From an uncultured Oscillospiraceae bacterium (lineage in GTDB: Bacteria; Bacillota; Clostridia; Oscillospirales; Oscillospiraceae): 7,500 bases of DNA. Numbering within the stretch: position 1 is the stretch's first letter; each line of letters opens with the position of its first letter. The notes below the pieces were generated by a model, which made no database searches, was not told where the DNA came from, and saw only the letters and a list, made by a program, of their open reading frames with translations. Positions 1 to 7,500 of the stretch are shown in pieces. Location: positions 1-7,500 of the forward strand of contig CAJOFI010000032.1 of NCBI GenBank assembly GCA_905233595.1, in the 5' to 3' direction. The translations under genes were made by a program, and so were the position numbers.

Positions 1-6064
<6,064 letters not shown>

Positions 6065-6072
6065 GGCACACT

Positions 6073-6078
6073 CTCCTT
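6073..6078 (-). promoter_or_regulatory. rpoB ribosome binding site
   Basis: AAGGAG on the minus strand lies eight bases before the rpoB ATG at 6064. It is a strong, well-spaced Shine-Dalgarno and supports the annotated start. Confidence 0.85.
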
Positions 6079-6092
6079 CTTGATCTTGAAAC

Positions 6093-6127
6093 GCCCGGCA
6101 CAGTTGTCAGATTGTCAAAGCCCGGCA
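6093..6127. repeat. Pair of 8-bp direct repeats in the rpoB leader
   Basis: GCCCGGCA occurs at 6093-6100 and again at 6120-6127 (plus-strand reading), 27 bases apart. Between them, read on the minus strand, lies TGACAATCTGACAACT, itself a near-tandem repeat. The upstream copy overlaps the predicted start site of the proximal rpoB promoter. It could be an operator or simply chance; no known factor is recognised. Confidence 0.4.
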
Positions 6128-6156
6128 TTGATTTTACACGTTCACGCTGATATACT
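6128..6156 (+). promoter_or_regulatory. Candidate rightward promoter for the glycosyltransferase leader
   Basis: TTGATT (6128-6133), a 17-base spacer and TATACT (6151-6156) with TG one base upstream of the minus-10 (extended form) make a good sigma-A type promoter. The predicted start is near 6163, so the RNA would cross the distal rpoB promoter and the intrinsic terminator at 6273-6301 before reaching the coding start at 6320. It shares DNA with the leftward P2 promoter. Confidence 0.5.
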
Positions 6157-6159
6157 CAA
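6131..6159 (-). promoter_or_regulatory. Candidate proximal rpoB promoter (P2)
   Basis: On the minus strand TTGAGT (6159-6154) and TAAAAT (6136-6131) are separated by exactly 17 bases, a sigma-A type arrangement. The predicted start site is near 6124, giving a leader of about 60 bases before the rpoB ATG. It is nested face to face with the rightward promoter at 6128-6156. This is a match to a consensus only; the start site is not known. Confidence 0.5.
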
Positions 6160-6173
6160 TGCAGATGGATCGT

Positions 6174-6188
6174 GGGGCAGAGTGCCCC
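6174..6188. repeat. Short GC-rich inverted repeat in the divergent leaders
   Basis: GGGGCA and TGCCCC flank a three-base loop, giving a six-pair hairpin on either strand. It lies in the roughly 44 bases predicted to be transcribed in both directions (from about 6163 rightward and about 6206 leftward). The adjacent plus-strand run CCCCCTCCCCC (6185-6195, overlapping the 3' arm) reads as a G-rich run in the rpoB leader. There is no T-tract, so it is not an intrinsic terminator. Confidence 0.45.
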
Positions 6189-6212
6189 CTCCCCCTGCAC
6201 AATTAGCAAGGT

Positions 6213-6242
6213 ATTTTACCATTGTAACCGTTTCGTTGTCAA
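6213..6242 (-). promoter_or_regulatory. Candidate distal rpoB promoter (P1), near-consensus
   Basis: On the minus strand a perfect TTGACA (6242-6237) is followed after 18 bases by TAAAAT (6218-6213), preceded by the extended minus-10 dinucleotide TG (TGGTAAAAT). This is the best sigma-A type promoter in the window, as expected for a heavily expressed core polymerase operon. The predicted start is near 6206, giving a leader of about 140 bases that contains a GC hairpin and a G-rich run. Confidence 0.65.
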
Positions 6243-6272
6243 GTGGTATTTTGTTAAATATTGAAGATTCTG

Positions 6273-6301
6273 CGGGAGTGCCGAACTCCCGTTTTCTTTT
6301 T
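6273..6301 (+). terminator. Rightward intrinsic terminator just before the glycosyltransferase
   Basis: CGGGAGT and ACTCCCG form a perfect seven-pair stem around the five-base loop GCCGA (6273-6291), followed by TTTTCTTTTT (6292-6301). This is a typical Rho-independent terminator on the plus strand; on the minus strand no T-tract follows. No plus-strand gene lies upstream within the window, and the T-tract ends only a few bases before the Shine-Dalgarno of the next gene. It is therefore either a leader attenuator, the end of a short RNA, or a block on transcription antisense to rpoB. Confidence 0.75.
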
Positions 6302-6304
6302 GTG

Positions 6305-6310
6305 AAAGGG
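6305..6310 (+). promoter_or_regulatory. Ribosome binding site of the glycosyltransferase
   Basis: AAAGGG lies nine bases before ATG at 6320. The frame is open far upstream because it continues by chance opposite rpoB, so this site is what decides the start. GTG at 6302 is in frame but has no Shine-Dalgarno, since its upstream bases are the terminator T-tract. Confidence 0.7.
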
Positions 6311-6838
6311 CAATTGCTTATGGACTCCGTTTCGATCATTTTGCTGGCTTTGGAAGGCGCGTTCGGGCTGCTGCTGCTCTGGCGCGAGGGGCTGCTGCAG
6401 AGCCGGAGGGCCTTTGTCGTCTCGCTGCTGCTCACGGCGCTCGCCTTCGCGCTCAGGGGCATGGCCTTCGATTACGAGACGCTGGACTATCAGAATTTCC
6501 TGCACCCCTGGTGCGAGTTCTTCCGCGCAAACGGCGGCTTCAAGGCTCTCGCCACGCCGGTGGGAAATTACAACATCCCCTATTTGTATTTCCTCGCGCT
6601 CTTCTCCTATCTGCCCATCCGCGACCTGTATCTCATCAAGCTTCTGAGCGTGTTCTTCGACGTGCTGCTCGCCTGGAGCGGCGCAAGGCTCTTAGGCCGC
6701 GTCACGGGCAGCCGTGCGCGCCGCCTCGCCTGCTATTTCACGGTGCTGTATCTGCCCACGGTGTTTCTAAACGGCGCGCTCTGGGGGCAGTGCGACGGGG
6801 TGTACGTCGCGCTCGCGCTGCTCGCGATCGACCTTGCT

Positions 6839-6852
6839 CTGGAGGCGGCTTT
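6839..6852 (+). other. Breakpoint of the frame disruption in the mannosyltransferase
   Basis: The good frame changes from frame 2 (ending ...AIDLALE at 6844) to frame 1 (starting GGGFKLQ at 6841). Restoring the frame needs one inserted base, or a number of bases equal to one more than a multiple of three. From memory of the family, WGQCD and FKLQ are usually separated by about 30 residues, including a loop and a returning helix, against about 18 here. A loss of roughly 30-50 bases therefore fits better than a single-base indel. Confidence 0.6.
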
Positions 6853-7500
6853 AAGCTGCAGGCCGTGTTCGTCATGCCGATCTACGCGGTCTTTCTCATT
6901 CAGGGAAAAATCAGTTGGAAGCACCTGCTCGTCTTCCCCGCGGCCTACGTGCTGCTGGTGCTGCCCGCCGTGCTGCTCGGCCGTCCCTTCCTCGACACCG
7001 TTACGCTCTACTTTAACCAGACCGGCTCCATCGGCTCCGGGCTCAACTACAACTCCCCCTCCGTCTACGCGATCTTCTGGCGCATCCGCGAGACCGAGCC
7101 CGCCGCCACCGTCGGCATCGTCTGCGCGTTTTTGTACGTGGTGAACGTGATCGCGGTAGCCTGGGTCAACCGGGCGCGGCTGACCGACCGGGCAGTGCTC
7201 GCGATGGCGCTGCTGCTCGCGGTGGGCATCCCCTTCATGCTCCCGCACATGCACGACCGCTATTTCTACGCGGCGGATATTTTAAGCGTGGTGCTGGCCT
7301 ACGCGATCCCCGCGCTCTGGCTGGCAGCGCCGCTGACGGAGTTTGCCTCCTTTTTAGGCTACCACGCCTATCTCAAAATGCGCTATCTTCTGCCCATGCG
7401 CTACGGCAGCGCCGCGCTCATCCTCACCCTCGCCCTCGCGCTCATCGGCATGCTCGCCTCCCTCTCCGAAGAAAAAAAGAGAAAAAAGAAAAAAAGTCCT
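6841..7500 (+). CDS. C-terminal half of the interrupted mannosyltransferase (second frame, open at edge)
   Basis: This frame has no stop from 6841 to the last base and resumes the family with GGGFKLQAVFVMPIYAVFLI, the usual FKLQ motif before a membrane helix. Further helices are evident (about 6931-6978, 7111-7158, 7198-7236, 7282-7326, 7411-7458). PHMHDRYFYAADILS at 7243-7287 matches the conserved P-MH-RYFY-AD-LS motif of Gpi18-like proteins. The visible end is a basic tail, EEKKRKKKKSP, which would lie on the cytoplasmic side. There is no ribosome binding site at 6841, and the first ATG in this frame is at 6874, so independent translation is unlikely. I read it as the displaced second half of the gene starting at 6320. 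Confidence 0.7.

Larger units (their letters stand above)
6163..6301 (+). ncRNA. Hypothetical leader RNA or short transcript between promoter and terminator
   Basis: If the rightward promoter at 6128-6156 is active and the terminator at 6273-6301 works, the product is a RNA of about 140 bases. It would contain the hairpin at 6174-6188, a second interrupted hairpin (ACAAT at 6199-6203 with ATTGT at 6221-6225, enclosing GGTA/TACC at 6210-6220) and the terminator stem. I recognise no known riboswitch or T-box motif and find no convincing antiterminator. This entry is inference from flanking signals. Confidence 0.25.
6320..7500 (+). pseudogene. Gpi18-like GT-C membrane mannosyltransferase, interrupted by frameshift/deletion, 3' end outside window
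   Basis: The gene encodes a polytopic membrane protein resembling bacterial Gpi18-related mannosyltransferases (COG5542-like, GT-C fold), enzymes that transfer a sugar from a polyprenyl-phosphate donor at the outer face of the membrane. From ATG 6320 the first 175 residues contain an N-terminal membrane helix (about 5-22), a second helix (31-48), a first outer loop with TLDYQNFLHPW (54-64) whose aspartate at 56 fits the catalytic acid position of GT-C enzymes, GNYNIPYLYFLALF (82-95) and NGALWGQCDGVY (151-162), a WGQxDxxY signature of the family. After about 6844 this frame becomes Cys/Ser/Pro-rich nonsense until a stop near 7144, while the family sequence resumes in another frame at 6841. Joined, the halves give at least 395 residues, near family size but short of one loop and part of a helix. 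The acceptor substrate is unknown; a cell-surface polysaccharide or glycolipid role is inference. Confidence 0.7.

Noticed and set aside
6185..6200. A G-quadruplex in the rpoB leader from the GGGGGAGGGGG run on the minus strand
   Set aside because: Only two G runs are adjacent; a stable four-tract quadruplex is not supported by the sequence.
6159..6206. A 15-codon open frame (MQMDRGAECPLPLHN) at the start of the rightward leader, a possible leader peptide
   Set aside because: The first ATG precedes the predicted start site at about 6163, the second ATG at 6165 has no Shine-Dalgarno, and no run of one amino acid suggests attenuation by translation.
6236..6264. A second plus-strand promoter, TTGTCA-17-TATTGA, closer to the glycosyltransferase
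   Set aside because: The minus-10 matches the consensus at only three positions; its transcript would still cross the terminator.
6142..6462. A 106-codon minus-strand frame opposite the glycosyltransferase start
   Set aside because: It overlaps the terminator, the promoters and the coding start of the recognisable plus-strand gene, and has no family resemblance.
6733..7254. A 173-codon minus-strand frame opposite the second half of the glycosyltransferase
   Set aside because: The plus strand carries clear membrane helices and family motifs across this stretch; the minus frame is a His/Glu/Asp-rich shadow.

Overview
The window holds the 5' two thirds of rpoC and all of rpoB on the minus strand, a 255-base divergent intergenic region, and on the plus strand a membrane glycosyltransferase gene that is broken internally and runs off the right edge. 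The GC-rich, clostridial-type RpoB and RpoC sequences (compact beta and beta' subunits without the large proteobacterial insertions) suggest a GC-rich member of the Clostridia, probably an Oscillospirales-like gut anaerobe. That placement rests on recognising sequence style, not on a search.

Region 1-2351 (minus) encodes the first 783 residues of RpoC, from the N-terminal zinc ribbon through the NADFDGD catalytic loop into the start of the bridge helix. Region 2351-6064 (minus) encodes a complete 1237-residue RpoB. The two genes share one base (TGATG), and the Shine-Dalgarno of rpoC lies inside the last codons of rpoB, so they form one translationally linked operon for the catalytic core of RNA polymerase.

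Region 6065-6319 is the most structured noncoding part. It holds two candidate rpoB promoters reading left, one candidate promoter reading right that is nested face to face with the proximal rpoB promoter, a GC hairpin, a pair of 8-base direct repeats, and a rightward intrinsic terminator only a few bases before the ribosome binding site of the glycosyltransferase. No ribosomal protein gene (rplL) precedes rpoB; the operon begins here next to a divergent gene.

Region 6320-7500 (plus) encodes a polytopic protein of the Gpi18-like / GT-C mannosyltransferase type (COG5542-like). Its N-terminal half (175 residues) and C-terminal half (220 residues, still open at the edge) are in different frames. 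The join at about 6840-6850 appears to lack one loop and part of a membrane helix, so this copy is a pseudogene, a phase-variable or mutant allele, or an assembly error.

I found no new multi-gene system. The points worth a second look are the promoter and terminator arrangement between the two transcription units and the lesion in the glycosyltransferase.
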